From an uncultured Lachnospiraceae bacterium (GTDB lineage Bacteria > Bacillota > Clostridia > Lachnospirales > Lachnospiraceae), in contig CAMWTP010000038.1 in the NCBI GenBank assembly GCA_947177165.1, positions 1 to 54,266 on the forward strand: a stretch of 54,266 bases of DNA, in the 5' to 3' direction. The position numbers were made by a program, and so were the translations under genes. This document shows, in pieces, positions 32,513 to 44,454 of this stretch. A model generated the notes under the pieces. The model searched no databases. It was not told where the DNA came from and saw only the letters and a list, made by a program, of their open reading frames with translations. Positions within the stretch are counted from its first letter, which is position 1. Every line of letters begins with the position of its first letter.

Positions 32513-33865
32513 TTGGCTGGTAAAAAGACTGGAAAAGAAATTGGAAGAAGGAAACGTAAAAAGAAAAATAAAAACCGGAGTGTGTTTTGGATATCGCTGC
32601 TCATTGTTCTGATAACGGGAAGTTTTGCAATGCTGGGATATGCTGCTGTGACAGAAAAAAAGGATTCGGAGACACCGATTGTCATCGATTTCGCCGGATT
32701 GAGGCAGAATGACAGTTCGATTTTGGAAGACGGGAATGCACAGGGAGCGAATGCCGCTGTGACAGATGAGACAGTCAGTGAGCCTGAAACTGCGGAACAA
32801 CTGACGTCAACGGAGGAGGATGCAGTCCTTGCGGAAAATGAAAGGCTTTTTGACGAAGCAATACAAAAAGGGGAGAACGTCTATCTCGTAAACTGCGAGG
32901 ATCGCGAGCGCGTCACATTTGCGTTTGCTGGAGATATACTGCTGGATGACGAGTATGCCATGATGTTTCACTACAGGACCAGAGGCAGTGATATCAATGA
33001 CACGTTCTCAGCGGATTTGCTGGAACGGATGCGCAGCGCAGATGTCTTTATGCTCAACAATGAATTTCCGTTTTCAACCAGGGGGACGCCGACAGAGGGA
33101 AAGACGTTTACGTTTCGGGCAAATCCGGCCAATGTGGATATATATGAATTGCTCGGAGTGGACATTGTGTCACTTGCAAACAACCATGCGTATGACTTTG
33201 GGGAGGAGGCACTTCTCGACACATTTACTACGCTCGAGAATGCGGGGATACCTTATGTCGGTGCAGGGCGAAACATTGAGGAGGCGCGAAAACCGGTGTA
33301 TTTTATTGCGAACGGTATGAAAATCGCGGTTGTGAGCGCGACGCAGATCGAGCGCAATGCAGTTCCGGATACCAGGGAAGCCACCGCGACAAATGCTGGC
33401 GTGCTCCGCTGCATGGACCCGGCGGCGCTGCTGGAGGTCATTGCGGAGGCGAAAGAAAACAGTGATTTTGTGATACTGTATATCCACTGGGGGACGGAGA
33501 GCCAGGCGGAGACCGACTGGCTGCAGGATAAGCAGGCGCCGGTCTATGCGCAGGCGGGGGTGGATCTCATCATAGGCGATCATCCGCACTGTCTGCAGAA
33601 GCTGGATTCCGAATCCGGTGTCCCGGTTGTGTACAGTCTGGGAAATTACTGGTTTAACTCGAAAACACAGAATACCTGTCTCGTTGAGGTCGGAATCAGG
33701 AAAGAGGGAATGGAGTATCTTCGATTTATTCCATGTGTGCAGGAGAACTGCCGCACAAGACAGCTGGAAGGCGCCGAAAAGGACGAGGTTCTGGACTATA
33801 TGCGTGGATTGTCGCCCAATGTCAGTATTGATGATGAGGGATATGTAACGTTTAGGGACACTTGA
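32513..33865 (+). CDS. CapA-family membrane-anchored protein (PgsA/CapA-like metallophosphatase fold)
   Basis: 450 residues. A very basic N-terminus (KKTGKEIGRRKRKKKNKN) precedes one transmembrane anchor (about 23-47, FWISLLIVLITGSFAMLGYA). The outside part has an acidic linker to ~120, then the CapA domain: VTFAFAGDILLDD (metal ligand D), LNNEFPF, VSLANNHAYDFGEEAL, ILYIHWGTE and LIIGDHPHCLQ, the usual order of metallophosphatase-like motifs. CapA proteins take part in poly-gamma-glutamate capsule export, but orphan homologues like this are common in clostridia with unknown substrate. The start is TTG 32513: the first ATG would remove the membrane anchor, and GGGTGAG is nearby. It is unusual between rplA and rplJ, normally adjacent, and is bounded by the rplA terminator and the rplJ promoter. 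Confidence 0.88.
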   Translation: MAGKKTGKEIGRRKRKKKNKNRSVFWISLLIVLITGSFAMLGYAAVTEKKDSETPIVIDFAGLRQNDSSILEDGNAQGANAAVTDETVSEPETAEQLTSTEEDAVLAENERLFDEAIQKGENVYLVNCEDRERVTFAFAGDILLDDEYAMMFHYRTRGSDINDTFSADLLERMRSADVFMLNNEFPFSTRGTPTEGKTFTFRANPANVDIYELLGVDIVSLANNHAYDFGEEALLDTFTTLENAGIPYVGAGRNIEEARKPVYFIANGMKIAVVSATQIERNAVPDTREATATNAGVLRCMDPAALLEVIAEAKENSDFVILYIHWGTESQAETDWLQDKQAPVYAQAGVDLIIGDHPHCLQKLDSESGVPVVYSLGNYWFNSKTQNTCLVEVGIRKEGMEYLRFIPCVQENCRTRQLEGAEKDEVLDYMRGLSPNVSIDDEGYVTFRDT

Positions 33866-33886
33866 AAGAAAAAATGAAAAATGGGG

Positions 33887-33916
33887 TTGACAGCCGACTG
33901 TCACTTATGCTATGGT
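33887..33916 (+). promoter_or_regulatory. Promoter of rplJ-rplL
   Basis: TTGACA (33887-33892), 18-base spacer, TATGGT (33911-33916). It gives a leader of about 225 bases. Confidence 0.75.
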
Positions 33917-33924
33917 AGTAAAGG

Positions 33925-34080
33925 TTGTAAAACCATGCCGAAGACAGTAGGTGCAGAAGCATTGTCAATGCAGGATAATGCATTTTGCGTAAGTGTAACG
34001 CCTACCGAGGAAAAGAGTTTTTATGATGATGACTTTTGCCTCTCGGTGTATGTGCTGACATATGTCTGGGAGGTTTTTTA
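33925..34080 (+). ncRNA. L10 leader (ribosomal protein autoregulatory leader)
   Basis: ACCATGCCGAAGACAGTAGG with the partner CCTACCGAGG (33999-34019 region) is the characteristic core of the Firmicute L10 leader, where L10(L12)4 binds. It ends in CCTCTCGG ... TGGGAGG followed by TTTTTT (34039-34080), an attenuator hairpin. GCCTCTCGG could alternatively pair with CCGAGG of the core, so binding and termination would be linked. Directly precedes rplJ. Confidence 0.85.
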
Positions 34081-34149
34081 TATCAGAAACTCCTGTCGGC
34101 AAAGCGAACGCTGCGGCATTCGCTTAAAAATCTATAAGGAGGTAAGAAA

Positions 34150-34716
34150 ATGGCAAAGATTGAATTAAAACAGCCTATCGTTGAGGAAATCGCAGCTACA
34201 GTCAAGGACGCTGCCACAGTTGTGATCGTAAGCTACAGCGGAATCACCGTTGCGCAGGATACACAGCTTCGCAAGCAGCTTCGTGAGGCTGGTGTTACGT
34301 ACAAGGTATACAAGAACACACTGATGACCCGTGCGTTCAAGGGTACTGCGTTTGAAGGTCTGACAGACAGCCTGAAAGGAACAAATGCGATCGCAGTCTG
34401 CAAGGATGATGCGACAGCTCCGGCGAGAATCCTGAGCAAGTTTGCGAAGGACTGTCCGGCGATTCAGCTCAAGGCAGGCGTTGTAGAGGGCATTGTTTAC
34501 GACGAAAAGGGAATGGCAGAGATCGCAAAGATTCCTTCAAGGGACGAGCTCATCTCCAAGTTCCTTGGAAGTATCCAGTCTCCGATCACAAACTTCGCCC
34601 GTGTGCTTAATCAGATTGCGGAGAAGGGCGGCGCAGGCGCTTGCGAGCCGGCTCCGAAGGAAGCGGCAGAGAACGCTGAGGAAGCAGCTCCGGCAGAGGC
34701 TCCTGCGGCTGAGTAG
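34150..34716 (+). CDS. rplJ: 50S ribosomal protein L10
   Basis: 188 residues; stalk protein anchoring L7/L12 dimers. VEEIAATVKDAATVVIVSYSG, RKQLREAGVTYKVYKNTLM and PAIQLKAGVVEG are conserved. The C-terminal helix for L12 binding is followed by an alanine/glutamate-rich tail. Start ATG 34150 with AAGGAGG upstream. Regulated by the L10 leader. Confidence 0.97.
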   Translation: MAKIELKQPIVEEIAATVKDAATVVIVSYSGITVAQDTQLRKQLREAGVTYKVYKNTLMTRAFKGTAFEGLTDSLKGTNAIAVCKDDATAPARILSKFAKDCPAIQLKAGVVEGIVYDEKGMAEIAKIPSRDELISKFLGSIQSPITNFARVLNQIAEKGGAGACEPAPKEAAENAEEAAPAEAPAAE

Positions 34717-34728
34717 TGTTATGCATAT

Positions 34729-34765
34729 GTCCGCATAGGGCTGGCTGCATTTGTAGCATGCGGAC
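34729..34765 (+). promoter_or_regulatory. Hairpin in the rplJ-rplL spacer
   Basis: GTCCGCAT pairs with ATGCGGAC; an inner GCTGC/GTAGC arm is possible. A weaker GGAAAACG/CGTTTCC stem follows before the rplL ribosome site. Probably helps set the high L7/L12:L10 ratio through processing or translation. Confidence 0.55.
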
Positions 34766-34843
34766 GCACAGGGGAAAACGGCTGAGGTCGTTTCCTATAT
34801 TGAAAAATGATATCAACAAATATAATTATGGAGGGAAACAATA

Positions 34844-35218
34844 ATGGCAAAGTTAACAACAGCAGAATTTATTGAAGCGATCAAAGAGCTTACAGTTTTA
34901 GAGTTAAATGATTTAGTAAAAGCTTGCGAGGAAGAGTTCGGCGTATCTGCAGCAGCAGGCGTTGTCGTTGCAGCAGTAGGTGACGGTGCTCCAGCAGCAG
35001 AGGAGAAGGATGAGTTTGATGTAGAGCTCACAGAGGTAGGTCCTAACAAGGTTAAGGTTATCAAGGTTGTCCGTGAAGCGACAGGCCTTGGCTTGAAGGA
35101 AGCAAAGGATCTCGTTGACAACGCTCCTAAGATCGTTAAGGAAGCAGCGGCTAAGGCTGAGGCTGAGGAGATTAAGACAAAACTTGAGGCAGAGGGCGCT
35201 AAGGTTACTCTCAAGTAA
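34844..35218 (+). CDS. rplL: 50S ribosomal protein L7/L12
   Basis: 124 residues: N-terminal dimerisation helices ([20 protein letters not shown]), alanine-rich hinge ([19 protein letters not shown]), C-terminal factor-binding domain ([20 protein letters not shown]). Ribosome site GGAGGG before ATG 34844. Followed by a partial terminator before rpoB. Confidence 0.98.
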   Translation: MAKLTTAEFIEAIKELTVLELNDLVKACEEEFGVSAAAGVVVAAVGDGAPAAEEKDEFDVELTEVGPNKVKVIKVVREATGLGLKEAKDLVDNAPKIVKEAAAKAEAEEIKTKLEAEGAKVTLK

Positions 35219-35240
35219 TTTTGACCAAATGGCTATGACA

Positions 35241-35275
35241 GGTCGGGATATATTCCCGACCTTTTGGTTTTCTTT
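35241..35275 (+). terminator. Terminator/attenuator between rplL and rpoB
   Basis: GGTCGGGA, loop TATAT, TCCCGACC, then TTTTGGTTTTC. In other bacteria this position lets part of the rplJL transcription pass into rpoBC. Confidence 0.82.
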
Positions 35276-35334
35276 GTTTATACTTTATTCATATCTTGAT
35301 TCATTTTTTTGTTCCAATTTTTTGAAAATTTTCA

Positions 35335-35363
35335 TTGACTAAAAAAAGAACTTGTGGTAACAT
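35335..35363 (+). promoter_or_regulatory. Promoter of rpoB-rpoC
   Basis: TTGACT (35335-35340), 17-base spacer, TAACAT (35358-35363). Confidence 0.75.
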
Positions 35364-35463
35364 GTAGGGTGCACTATTGTGAAAAATTGTACCTATTTCA
35401 AAGAGTGTCAGTAGCTACAATAATATATGATAGATGTATTAAAAAAGAACGGGGTGAAATGTC

Positions 35464-38400
35464 ATGGAAAAGAACAGAATACGTCCAGTGGTCTCCGGTA
35501 AGACAATGCGTATGAGCTATCAGAGACAAGAAGAGGTTCTGGAGATGCCGAATCTGATTGAAGTCCAGAAAGATTCCTACAAATGGTTTCTCGAGGAAGG
35601 CTTTCGGGAAGCGTTGGCGGATATCTCTCCGATTACGGACTACAGTGGGCGTTTAAGTCTGGAATTTGTAGATTACGTTTTGGCGGAGGACGAAATCAAG
35701 CATACGATCGAGGAGTGCAAGGAGAGAGACCTGACCTATGAAGCTCCTGTAAAGATCAAGGTTCGTCTTCACAATAGAGAAAAAGAAGAAATCACCGAAC
35801 ATGAGATTTTTATGGGTAATTTTCCTCTGATGACAGAGACAGGAACTTTCGTGATCAACGGCGCGGAGCGTGTTATCGTCAGCCAGTTGGTGCGTTCTCC
35901 TGGTATTTACTATGGCATTGCACATGACAAGATTGGTAAGAGGCTGTTCTCGTGTACCGTTATTCCCAATCGCGGTGCATGGCTTGAGTATGAGACTGAT
36001 TCCAATGACGTTTTCTACGTTCGTGTAGATAGAACAAGAAAAGTACCGATCACTGTGTTGGTCCGCGCGTTAGGTGTAGGTACGAATGAAGAGATACTGG
36101 AACTCTTCGGCGAGGAGCCGAAGATTCTGGCAAGTTTTTCCAAGGATACTTCCGAGAACTATCAGGAGGGGTTGAAGGAGCTGTACAGCAAGATTCGTCC
36201 TGGTGAGCCGTTTAGCCTGGACAGTGCAGAGAACCTTGTGACAGCAATGTTTTTTGATCCGAGAAGATATGATCTTGCGAAGGTCGGCAGATACAAATTT
36301 AACAAAAAACTCGCTTTGAAGAACAGAATCAGAAACCAGATTCTCGCAGAGGATGTGGTGGACCCGTTCAGCGGTGAGGTTCTTGGACAGAAAGGCGATA
36401 AAGTTACGATAGAGATGGCTGAGAGTATCCAGAATGCAGCTGTTCCTTTTGTGTGGATTCAGACAGAGGAACGGCTTGTAAAGGTACTCTCCAATATGAT
36501 GGTCGACATCACGAACTTTGTTGACTGTGAGCCGAGGAGTCTCGGTATTACAGAGCAGGTTTATTTCCCGGTGCTGCGCCAGATTCTCGAAGAGTATTCT
36601 GAGAATCCGGAGGAGCTGGCAGACGCGATCACCAGAAATGTACATGAGCTGATTCCAAAACATATTACGAAGGAGGATATTTTAGCCTCTATTAACTATA
36701 ATATGCACCTTGAGTATGGACTTGGTAACAGCGACGATATTGACCACCTTGGAAACAGGCGTATCAGGGCGGTCGGCGAGCTTCTGCAGAATCAGTACCG
36801 CATCGGTCTCTCCAGAATGGAGCGCGTTGTGCGTGAGCGAATGACAACGCATGACTCGGATGAGGTGTCACCGCAGGCGCTGATCAACATCAAACCTGTA
36901 CAGGCTGCCATCAAGGAGTTCTTTGGTTCCTCACAGTTGTCGCAGTTCATGGATCAGAACAATCCGCTCGGTGAGCTGACACACAAGAGACGTCTCTCGG
37001 CGTTGGGACCTGGTGGTCTTTCCAGAGACCGCGCGGGATTTGAGGTCCGCGATGTCCACTATTCACACTATGGCAGAATGTGTCCGATAGAGACACCTGA
37101 AGGACCAAACATTGGTCTGATCAACTCTCTTGCATCGTATGCGAGAATCAATGAGTATGGATTTGTTGAGGCGCCTTATCGAAAGATTGATAAGACGGAT
37201 CCAAAGAATCCGCGCGTCACAGACGAGGTAGTCTATATGACTGCTGACGAGGAGGACAATTATCATGTGGCGCAGGCGAACGAGCAGCTTGACGAGAACG
37301 GCTATTTTGTGCGTAATTCCGTGTCTGGTCGTTATCTCGACGAGACCCAGGAGTATCCGAAGGCGATGTTTGACTATATGGACGTGTCGCCCAAGATGGT
37401 ATTTTCTGTTGCGACAGCGCTGATTCCGTTTTTGCAGAACGATGACGCCAACCGTGCGCTGATGGGGTCCAACATGCAGCGTCAGGCGGTTCCGCTTCTG
37501 TTTACAGAGGCTCCCGTAGTCGGCACAGGTATTGAGGTGAAAGCGGCTGTTGACTCCGGTGTCTGTGTGGTGGCGAAGAAGGCGGGTACGATCACCTATG
37601 TGTCATCAAGACTGATCAGAATTACTTATGACGACGGCGAGAAGGCAGAGTTCAAGCTGCACAAGTTTGAGCGAAGCAATCAGTCAAACTGCTATAACCA
37701 GAAGCCGATTGTGTTTAAAGGTGATCATGTGGAGGCAGGTCAGGTAATCGCTGACGGTGCATCGACCAGCGGCGGAGAGTTAGGACTTGGCAAGAATCCG
37801 CTGATCGGTTTTATGACGTGGGAAGGCTATAACTATGAGGATGCCGTGCTTTTGAGTGAGCGGCTTGTTATGGAGGATGTGTATACTTCCATTCATATAG
37901 AAGAGTACGAGACAGATGCGCGAGATACGAAGCTCGGACCGGAGGAGATCACAAGAGATGTTCCGGGTGTCGGCGATGACGCGCTCAAAGATCTCGATGA
38001 CAGAGGAATTATCAGAATCGGTGCGGAGGTTCGTGCCGGTGATATCCTTGTCGGCAAGGTTACACCGAAAGGAGAGACCGAGCTGACAGCGGAGGAGCGC
38101 CTTCTGAGAGCAATCTTTGGTGAGAAGGCAAGGGAAGTGCGTGATACTTCCTTAAAAGTGCCGCACGGTGAGTACGGTGTGGTTGTCGATGCGAAGGTAT
38201 TTTCAAGGGCAAACGGCGATACAGAGCTTGCGCCCGGTGTAAATCAGACAGTGCGCATCTACATTGCACAGAAGAGAAAGATTTCCGTTGGTGACAAGAT
38301 GGCTGGACGCCATGGTAACAAGGGTGTGGTTTCGCGTGTGCTTCCGGTGGAAGATATGCCGTATCTGCCAAATGGACGTCCCCTTGACATCGTGTTGAAT

Positions 38401-39327
38401 CCGCTCGGCGTGCCTTCCCGTATGAATATCGGTCAGGTGCTTGAGATTCATCTTTCACTGGCGGCAAAGGCGCTTGGGTTCAACGTTTCCACGCCTGTGT
38501 TCGACGGCGCGAACGAGTTGGACATTATGGATACACTTGATCTTGCAAATGACTATGTCAATCTCGAGTGGGATGAGTTTGAGGCAAAACACAAAGAGGA
38601 GCTTCTGCCCGAGGTACTGGAGTATTTGTCAGAAAACAGGGAGCACAGAAAGCTTTGGAAGGGCGTGCCCATCTCGCGGGATGGCAAGGTGAGGCTGCGC
38701 GACGGCAGGACAGGCGAGTATTTTGACAGTCCGGTTACGATTGGGCACATGCATTACCTGAAGCTTCATCATCTGGTAGACGATAAGATTCATGCGCGTT
38801 CAACAGGACCGTATGGTATGGTTACGCAGCAGCCGCTCGGCGGTAAGGCGCAGTTTGGCGGACAGCGTTTCGGTGAGATGGAGGTGTGGGCTCTTGAGGC
38901 CTACGGTGCGTCCCATACACTGCAGGAAATTCTGACGGTTAAGTCAGATGATGTTGTGGGACGAGTGAAGACTTACGAGGCGATTATCAAAGGTGAGAAT
39001 ATCCCGGAACCGGGTATTCCGGAGTCGTTTAAGGTGCTGCTCAAAGAGCTTCAGTCGCTTGGCCTTGATGTGAAGGTATACGATGAAAATCAAAACGAAG
39101 TGGAACTCAAAGAGTCGGTTGACTATACAGAGACAGATTTCCGTGTTGAGATGGAGGGAGACCGCAAGTATGACAACAGGGAGAATCTCGACGGATACCA
39201 GCAGAAGGAATTTGATGCTGTGAGCGGGGATTTGGTTGACGCTGAGGATGATTTTGAGGAAGATGATTATTCTGATGATGATTTTGAAGGCGACGATGAT
39301 GATAACTTTGATGATGATGAATTTTAG
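35464..39327 (+). CDS. rpoB: DNA-directed RNA polymerase beta subunit
   Basis: 1287 residues. The rifampicin pocket ([37 protein letters not shown], from about residue 486) carries the usual sensitive-type residues. Other conserved parts are [48 protein letters not shown] and [20 protein letters not shown]. The C-terminus beyond the core is a run of Asp/Glu ([16 protein letters not shown]), an acidic tail seen in related clostridia. The stop is followed 26 bases later by the rpoC start; the frames overlap if the longer rpoC frame is used. Confidence 0.99.
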   Translation: MEKNRIRPVVSGKTMRMSYQRQEEVLEMPNLIEVQKDSYKWFLEEGFREALADISPITDYSGRLSLEFVDYVLAEDEIKHTIEECKERDLTYEAPVKIKVRLHNREKEEITEHEIFMGNFPLMTETGTFVINGAERVIVSQLVRSPGIYYGIAHDKIGKRLFSCTVIPNRGAWLEYETDSNDVFYVRVDRTRKVPITVLVRALGVGTNEEILELFGEEPKILASFSKDTSENYQEGLKELYSKIRPGEPFSLDSAENLVTAMFFDPRRYDLAKVGRYKFNKKLALKNRIRNQILAEDVVDPFSGEVLGQKGDKVTIEMAESIQNAAVPFVWIQTEERLVKVLSNMMVDITNFVDCEPRSLGITEQVYFPVLRQILEEYSENPEELADAITRNVHELIPKHITKEDILASINYNMHLEYGLGNSDDIDHLGNRRIRAVGELLQNQYRIGLSRMERVVRERMTTHDSDEVSPQALINIKPVQAAIKEFFGSSQLSQFMDQNNPLGELTHKRRLSALGPGGLSRDRAGFEVRDVHYSHYGRMCPIETPEGPNIGLINSLASYARINEYGFVEAPYRKIDKTDPKNPRVTDEVVYMTADEEDNYHVAQANEQLDENGYFVRNSVSGRYLDETQEYPKAMFDYMDVSPKMVFSVATALIPFLQNDDANRALMGSNMQRQAVPLLFTEAPVVGTGIEVKAAVDSGVCVVAKKAGTITYVSSRLIRITYDDGEKAEFKLHKFERSNQSNCYNQKPIVFKGDHVEAGQVIADGASTSGGELGLGKNPLIGFMTWEGYNYEDAVLLSERLVMEDVYTSIHIEEYETDARDTKLGPEEITRDVPGVGDDALKDLDDRGIIRIGAEVRAGDILVGKVTPKGETELTAEERLLRAIFGEKAREVRDTSLKVPHGEYGVVVDAKVFSRANGDTELAPGVNQTVRIYIAQKRKISVGDKMAGRHGNKGVVSRVLPVEDMPYLPNGRPLDIVLNPLGVPSRMNIGQVLEIHLSLAAKALGFNVSTPVFDGANELDIMDTLDLANDYVNLEWDEFEAKHKEELLPEVLEYLSENREHRKLWKGVPISRDGKVRLRDGRTGEYFDSPVTIGHMHYLKLHHLVDDKIHARSTGPYGMVTQQPLGGKAQFGGQRFGEMEVWALEAYGASHTLQEILTVKSDDVVGRVKTYEAIIKGENIPEPGIPESFKVLLKELQSLGLDVKVYDENQNEVELKESVDYTETDFRVEMEGDRKYDNRENLDGYQQKEFDAVSGDLVDAEDDFEEDDYSDDDFEGDDDDNFDDDEF

Positions 39328-39353
39328 TGACAAAATCTGGAAGGAGTGCCAAT

Positions 39354-42300
39354 ATGTCTGAAAATAAAAATGAACAGAGCCAGTCGATATCTTTTGACGC
39401 GATCAAAATTGGTCTGGCTTCCCCTGAGAAAATCAGGGAATGGTCAAGAGGCGAGGTAACGAAACCGGAAACCATCAACTACAGGACGTTAAAACCTGAG
39501 AGAGATGGTCTGTACTGCGAGAAGATTTTTGGCCCCAGCAAGGACTGGGAGTGCCATTGTGGAAAATATAAGAAAATCCGTTATAAGGGCGTAATCTGCG
39601 ACCGTTGCGGTGTGGAGGTTACAAAGTCGAGTGTGCGCAGGGAGCGCATGGGACATATTGAGCTTGCCGCGCCGGTGTCGCATATCTGGTACTTCAAGGG
39701 GATTCCGAGCCGTATGGGACTCATACTGGATCTGACGCCGCGTGTGCTTGAGAAGGTGTTGTACTTTGCGTCCTATATTGTGCTGGATCCGAGAGAGACC
39801 TCGCTGGAATACAAGCAGGTTCTGTCAGAGAAGGAATACCAGGACAATGTAGAGAAATGGGGCAAAAATACCTTCCGTGTAGGTATGGGGGCAGAGGCAA
39901 TCAAGGAGCTGCTCGAAGCGATTGACCTGGAAAAAGAGTGCGAGGAGCTCTCTGCTGAGCTTCGCAATGACAATACAAAAGGTCAGAAACGTGCCAAGAT
40001 CGTCAAGAGACTGGAAGTGGTAGAGTCTTTCCGGGCATCAGGAAACAGACCGGAATGGATGATCATGGACGCGATTCCAGTGCTTCCGCCCGATCTGCGC
40101 CCGATGGTTCAGCTGGACGGCGGCCGGTTTGCGACATCTGACTTAAATGACCTGTATCGCAGAATTATCAACAGAAACAATCGTCTGAGAAGACTGCTGG
40201 AACTCGGCGCACCGGACATCATTGTCAGAAATGAGAAGAGAATGCTCCAGGAGGCGGTCGATGCCCTGATTGACAACGGCAGACGCGGACGGCCAGTTAC
40301 CGGACCTGGAAACAGGGCACTCAAGTCACTGTCTGATATGTTAAAGGGTAAAGGTGGACGTTTCCGACAGAACCTGCTCGGCAAGCGTGTTGACTACTCA
40401 GGTCGTTCCGTTATTGTCGTAGGTCCTGAATTAAAGATTTATCAGTGTGGTCTGCCCAAAGAAATGGCGATCGAGCTTTTCAAGCCTTTTGTTATGAAGG
40501 AGCTTGTGTCAAGACAGATCTCACAGAATATCAAGCATGCCAAGAAGCTTGTGGAGAAATTGGATCAGGCTGTGTGGGATGTGCTGGAGGAGGTTATCAA
40601 GGAGCATCCAGTGATGCTGAACCGTGCTCCGACACTGCACAGACTTGGTATTCAGGCGTTTGAGCCAATCTTGGTGGAGGGTAAGGCGATCAAGCTTCAC
40701 CCGCTGGTATGTACGGCATTTAATGCCGACTTTGACGGGGATCAGATGGCGGTGCATCTCCCGCTGTCAGTGGAAGCACAGGCGGAATGTCGTTTCCTGC
40801 TTCTTTCGCCCAACAATTTGTTGAAGCCTTCTGATGGAGGACCGGTTGCTGTTCCTTCGCAGGATATGGTGCTTGGCATCTACTATCTGACACAGGAGCG
40901 GCCGGGTGCAGTTGGTGAGGGCAAATACTTTAAGAGTGTGAACGAGGCGATTCTTGCCTACGAGAACAAGGCTTGTACGCTCCACTCAAGGATAAAGGTG
41001 CGCGTGACAAAGACAATGCCGGATGGCGGGGAGCTTACAGGTATCGTGGAGTCCACGTTGGGGCGCTTTATCTTCAATGAGATCCTCCCGCAGGATCTGG
41101 AGTTTGTGGACAGGAGCAAGGAGGAAAACAAGCTGCTCCCGGAGGTGGATTTCCATGTGGGAAAGAAGGGCTTAAAGCAGATTCTGGAGAAAGTCATCAA
41201 TATTCATGGCGCGACAAAGACAGCAGAGGTGCTCGACAGCATCAAGGCCATGGGTTACAAGTACTCGACACGCGCTGCCATGACAGTTTCCATTTCCGAT
41301 ATGACTGTGCCTGCTGAGAAGCAGCAGATGCTTGCGGAAGCGCAGAAGACGGTTGACCGTATCACGATGAATTTCAGACGCGGTCTGATGACGGATGAGG
41401 AGCGCTATAAAGCTGTTGTGGAGACTTGGAAAGAGACGGATGATGCGCTGACCGAGAAACTGATCGGCGGTCTTGACAAATATAACAATATCTTCATGAT
41501 GGCGGACTCCGGTGCGCGCGGTTCTAACCAGCAGATCAAGCAGCTGGCGGGTATGCGTGGACTGATGGCCGATACAACAGGCCGGACGATCGAGCTGCCG
41601 ATCAAGTCAAACTTCCGGGAGGGCCTTGACGTGTTGGAGTACTTCATGTCAGCACATGGTGCGCGAAAGGGTATGTCCGATACAGCACTCCGTACTGCGG
41701 ACTCCGGTTATCTGACACGCCGAATGGTCGATGTCTGTCAGGAACTGATTATCCGTGAGATTGACTGCTGTGAGGGCAAGGACATTATTCCGGGTATGGA
41801 AGTGGCAGCGTTCATGGACGGCAAGGAGACAATCGAGGGCCTGAAGGACAGAATCACGGGAAGATATTCCTGCGAGGATATTAAGGATAGGGACGGCAAC
41901 ATCCTTGTCCGGAAGAATCATATGATTACGCCGAGCAGGGCAGCTAAGATTCTGGGCAAAGGTGTCGATGCGAAGGGTGAACCGATCGAGAAGGTAAAGA
42001 TACGAAACATTCTCTGCTGTAAGTCCCATATTGGTATCTGTGCGAAATGCTATGGTGCGAATATGGCAACTGGCGAACCTGTTCAGATTGGTGAGGCTGT
42101 CGGTATCATCGCTGCGCAGTCAATCGGCGAGCCGGGCACACAGCTTACCATGAGAACATTCCACAGCGGCGGCGTTGCCGGCGACGATATTACCCAGGGT
42201 CTTCCGCGTGTAGAGGAGCTTTTCGAGGCGAGAAAACCGAAAGGACTTGCTATTATAGCAGAGTTTGGCGGCACAGCGACGATTAAGGATACCAAGAAGA

Positions 42301-43016
42301 AGCGTGAAATTATCGTTTCGGACGGTATCAATGAGAAAACGTATCTGATTCCGTATGGTTCCCGTATCAAGATTGCGGACGGGGCGGAGCTTGAGGCCGG
42401 TGACGAGCTGACAGAAGGTAGTGTCAACCCGCATGATTTACTGGAAATCAAAAAGATTGGCGCTGTACAGAATTATCTGCTGCGCGAGGTTCAGAGAGTT
42501 TATCGTCTGCAGGGCGTTGATATCGCTGACAAGCATATCGAGGTCATTGTACGTCAGATGCTCAAGAAGAAGCGCATTGAGACGAGCGGCGACACGGAAT
42601 TTCTGCCGGGCACTCTTGTGGACGGCATCGAGCTTGAGGATATTAATGAGCAGTTGCTCGCTGAGGGCAAGCAGCCAGCAGAGTACAAGGATGTAATCCT
42701 TGGTATCACAAAAGCGGCACTTGCGACAAGTTCTTTCCTGTCAGCAGCTTCTTTCCAGGAGACGACCAAGGTTCTCACGGAGGCGGCAATCAAGGGCAAG
42801 ATCGATCCCTTGATTGGTCTGAAGGAGAACGTTATTATCGGTAAGCTGATTCCGGCTGGTACAGGGCTCAGGCGATACAGAAATGTGAAGCTCAATACAG
42901 ATGTCGACCTTGATTCCACACTTGATCTGGATGACGAGATAGATTTTGGATATGATTCGGAGACGGAAGATGACAGAATGGCAGGCATAGCACGGCCAAT
43001 AGGTGCTATGGAATAA
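39354..43016 (+). CDS. rpoC: DNA-directed RNA polymerase beta' subunit
   Basis: 1220 residues. N-terminal zinc site ([21 protein letters not shown]), catalytic NADFDGDQM with the three magnesium aspartates (about 459-463), bridge/trigger region ([20 protein letters not shown]) and the second zinc cluster [14 protein letters not shown]-terminal [36 protein letters not shown] and [17 protein letters not shown]. The start is ATG 39354 with GGAAGGAG upstream; the frame is open back to 39327, but those codons lie over the ribosome site. Co-transcribed with rpoB. Confidence 0.98.
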   Translation: MSENKNEQSQSISFDAIKIGLASPEKIREWSRGEVTKPETINYRTLKPERDGLYCEKIFGPSKDWECHCGKYKKIRYKGVICDRCGVEVTKSSVRRERMGHIELAAPVSHIWYFKGIPSRMGLILDLTPRVLEKVLYFASYIVLDPRETSLEYKQVLSEKEYQDNVEKWGKNTFRVGMGAEAIKELLEAIDLEKECEELSAELRNDNTKGQKRAKIVKRLEVVESFRASGNRPEWMIMDAIPVLPPDLRPMVQLDGGRFATSDLNDLYRRIINRNNRLRRLLELGAPDIIVRNEKRMLQEAVDALIDNGRRGRPVTGPGNRALKSLSDMLKGKGGRFRQNLLGKRVDYSGRSVIVVGPELKIYQCGLPKEMAIELFKPFVMKELVSRQISQNIKHAKKLVEKLDQAVWDVLEEVIKEHPVMLNRAPTLHRLGIQAFEPILVEGKAIKLHPLVCTAFNADFDGDQMAVHLPLSVEAQAECRFLLLSPNNLLKPSDGGPVAVPSQDMVLGIYYLTQERPGAVGEGKYFKSVNEAILAYENKACTLHSRIKVRVTKTMPDGGELTGIVESTLGRFIFNEILPQDLEFVDRSKEENKLLPEVDFHVGKKGLKQILEKVINIHGATKTAEVLDSIKAMGYKYSTRAAMTVSISDMTVPAEKQQMLAEAQKTVDRITMNFRRGLMTDEERYKAVVETWKETDDALTEKLIGGLDKYNNIFMMADSGARGSNQQIKQLAGMRGLMADTTGRTIELPIKSNFREGLDVLEYFMSAHGARKGMSDTALRTADSGYLTRRMVDVCQELIIREIDCCEGKDIIPGMEVAAFMDGKETIEGLKDRITGRYSCEDIKDRDGNILVRKNHMITPSRAAKILGKGVDAKGEPIEKVKIRNILCCKSHIGICAKCYGANMATGEPVQIGEAVGIIAAQSIGEPGTQLTMRTFHSGGVAGDDITQGLPRVEELFEARKPKGLAIIAEFGGTATIKDTKKKREIIVSDGINEKTYLIPYGSRIKIADGAELEAGDELTEGSVNPHDLLEIKKIGAVQNYLLREVQRVYRLQGVDIADKHIEVIVRQMLKKKRIETSGDTEFLPGTLVDGIELEDINEQLLAEGKQPAEYKDVILGITKAALATSSFLSAASFQETTKVLTEAAIKGKIDPLIGLKENVIIGKLIPAGTGLRRYRNVKLNTDVDLDSTLDLDDEIDFGYDSETEDDRMAGIARPIGAME

Positions 43017-43023
43017 AATGATG

Positions 43024-43057
43024 TAAAATCGGGCGGGCATAGGTCTGCTCGATTTTA
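43024..43057 (+). terminator. Terminator-like stem after rpoC
   Basis: AAAATCGGGCGGGC pairs with GTCTGCTCGATTTT with G-T pairs. The T run is inside the stem arm, so efficiency is uncertain. Confidence 0.7.
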
Positions 43058-43163
43058 GTTATACACAGCCCTATTTAAAGCAGGTATGCCGCAGAAGGGG
43101 CACATTGTAGGAATTGTTTATCATAAAAAACAGGAAAAATACAAAAAATAATGTAAAAAGTGA

Positions 43164-43192
43164 TTGACATTCCCAAATACTGTAAGTATACT
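43164..43192 (+). promoter_or_regulatory. Promoter of the str operon (rpsL-rpsG-fusA-tuf)
   Basis: TTGACA (43164-43169), 17-base spacer, TATACT (43187-43192). Confidence 0.88.
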
Positions 43193-43273
43193 ATTCTAGT
43201 ATGTGTGCAAAAGCGGCATACAATGTGCCTAATTGCTTTGGCATTTAGTGAATAAAATAGGAGGTGAAAAAGA

Positions 43274-43693
43274 ATGCCAACATTTAACCAATTAGTAAGA
43301 AAAGGACGCCAGGAAACAGTTAAGAAGTCTACTGCACCAGCACTTCAGAGAGGATACAACTCTTTGAGAAAGAAAGCGACAGATACATCTGCTCCTCAGA
43401 AGAGAGGCGTATGTACAGCAGTTAAGACAGCAACACCGAAGAAGCCTAACTCAGCACTCAGAAAGATTGCCAGAGTTCGTCTTTCCAATGGTATGGAAGT
43501 GACAAGCTACATTCCGGGAGAGGGACACAACTTACAGGAGCACAGTGTTGTACTGATCAGAGGCGGACGTGTTAAGGACTTACCAGGTACAAGATACCAT
43601 ATTATCAGAGGTACACTTGATACTGCGGGAGTTGCTAACAGAAAGCAGGCTCGCTCTAAGTACGGAGCTAAGAGACCAAAAGCAGGTAAGTAG
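43274..43693 (+). CDS. rpsL: 30S ribosomal protein S12
   Basis: 139 residues: [38 protein letters not shown] and [27 protein letters not shown]. The lysine in TPKKPNSA and that in GRVKDLP, sites of streptomycin-resistance changes, are wild type. Start ATG 43274 after AGGAGG. First gene of the str operon. Confidence 0.98.
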   Translation: MPTFNQLVRKGRQETVKKSTAPALQRGYNSLRKKATDTSAPQKRGVCTAVKTATPKKPNSALRKIARVRLSNGMEVTSYIPGEGHNLQEHSVVLIRGGRVKDLPGTRYHIIRGTLDTAGVANRKQARSKYGAKRPKAGK

Positions 43694-43857
43694 GATTTAC
43701 TGCCTTGTACCACAAAAAACTAATTAGTGTTGGGATTCTGATTTCGTATCCTTATCATATATTAAAATAATTGTAATAAGTAAGGTTAGAATGGAAAACC
43801 GCACGAACACAAAGTTTTTATTAATGTGAGTACCGTTGATTTAATCGAATAGTGTAC

Positions 43858-43876
43858 CGTCCGCAGCCGCGGCGGA
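43858..43876 (+). promoter_or_regulatory. Hairpin upstream of rpsG
   Basis: GTCCGC, 7-base loop, GCGGAC about 30 bases before the rpsG start. In E. coli, S7 controls translation from the rpsL-rpsG spacer; a similar role here is only a possibility. Confidence 0.45.
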
Positions 43877-43907
43877 CATACTATCAGTAATTAAGGAGGG
43901 AAGAATC

Positions 43908-44378
43908 GTGCCACGTAAAGGACATATTCAAAAAAGAGATGTATTAGCAGATCCTATTTACGGTAATAAAGTGGTTACTAAGCTTATCAATAACGTTATG
44001 TTAGACGGTAAGAAGGGTGTAGCTCAGAAGATCGTATATGGAGCGTTTACCAGAGTAGAGGAGAAAGCACAGAAGCCGGCATTGGATGTATTTGAGACAG
44101 CGATGAACAACATTATGCCGATGCTTGAGTGTAAGGCGAGACGTATCGGTGGTGCTACTTATCAGGTGCCGCTTGAGGTAAAGCCGGAGCGTCGTCAGAC
44201 ATTAGGTCTCCGCTGGTTGGTATTTTTCGCACGCAAGAGAGGCGAGAAGACGATGGAAGAGAGACTTGCGAATGAGATTCTGGATGCATCAAATAACACA
44301 GGTGCTGCAGTAAAGAGAAAAGAAGATATGCACAAAATGGCAGAGGCCAACAAGGCTTTCGCGCATTACAGATTCTAA
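43908..44378 (+). CDS. rpsG: 30S ribosomal protein S7
   Basis: 156 residues starting at [67 protein letters not shown] and [16 protein letters not shown]. Ribosome site AAGGAGGG about 9 bases upstream. The 214-base gap to rpsL is long for this operon and contains one hairpin but no obvious new promoter. Confidence 0.98.
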   Translation: MPRKGHIQKRDVLADPIYGNKVVTKLINNVMLDGKKGVAQKIVYGAFTRVEEKAQKPALDVFETAMNNIMPMLECKARRIGGATYQVPLEVKPERRQTLGLRWLVFFARKRGEKTMEERLANEILDASNNTGAAVKRKEDMHKMAEANKAFAHYRF

Positions 44379-44454
44379 AAAACAGAATGTAATGAGCGCG
44401 CAAGTTACGGCTTTTGCGCATTAATGTTTCTAATTTTTTTAAGGAGGAAGAACT

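Noticed and set aside
33881..34168. 95-codon frame in the rplJ leader
   Set aside because: Overlaps the L10 leader RNA and the rplJ ribosome site; has no ribosome site of its own.
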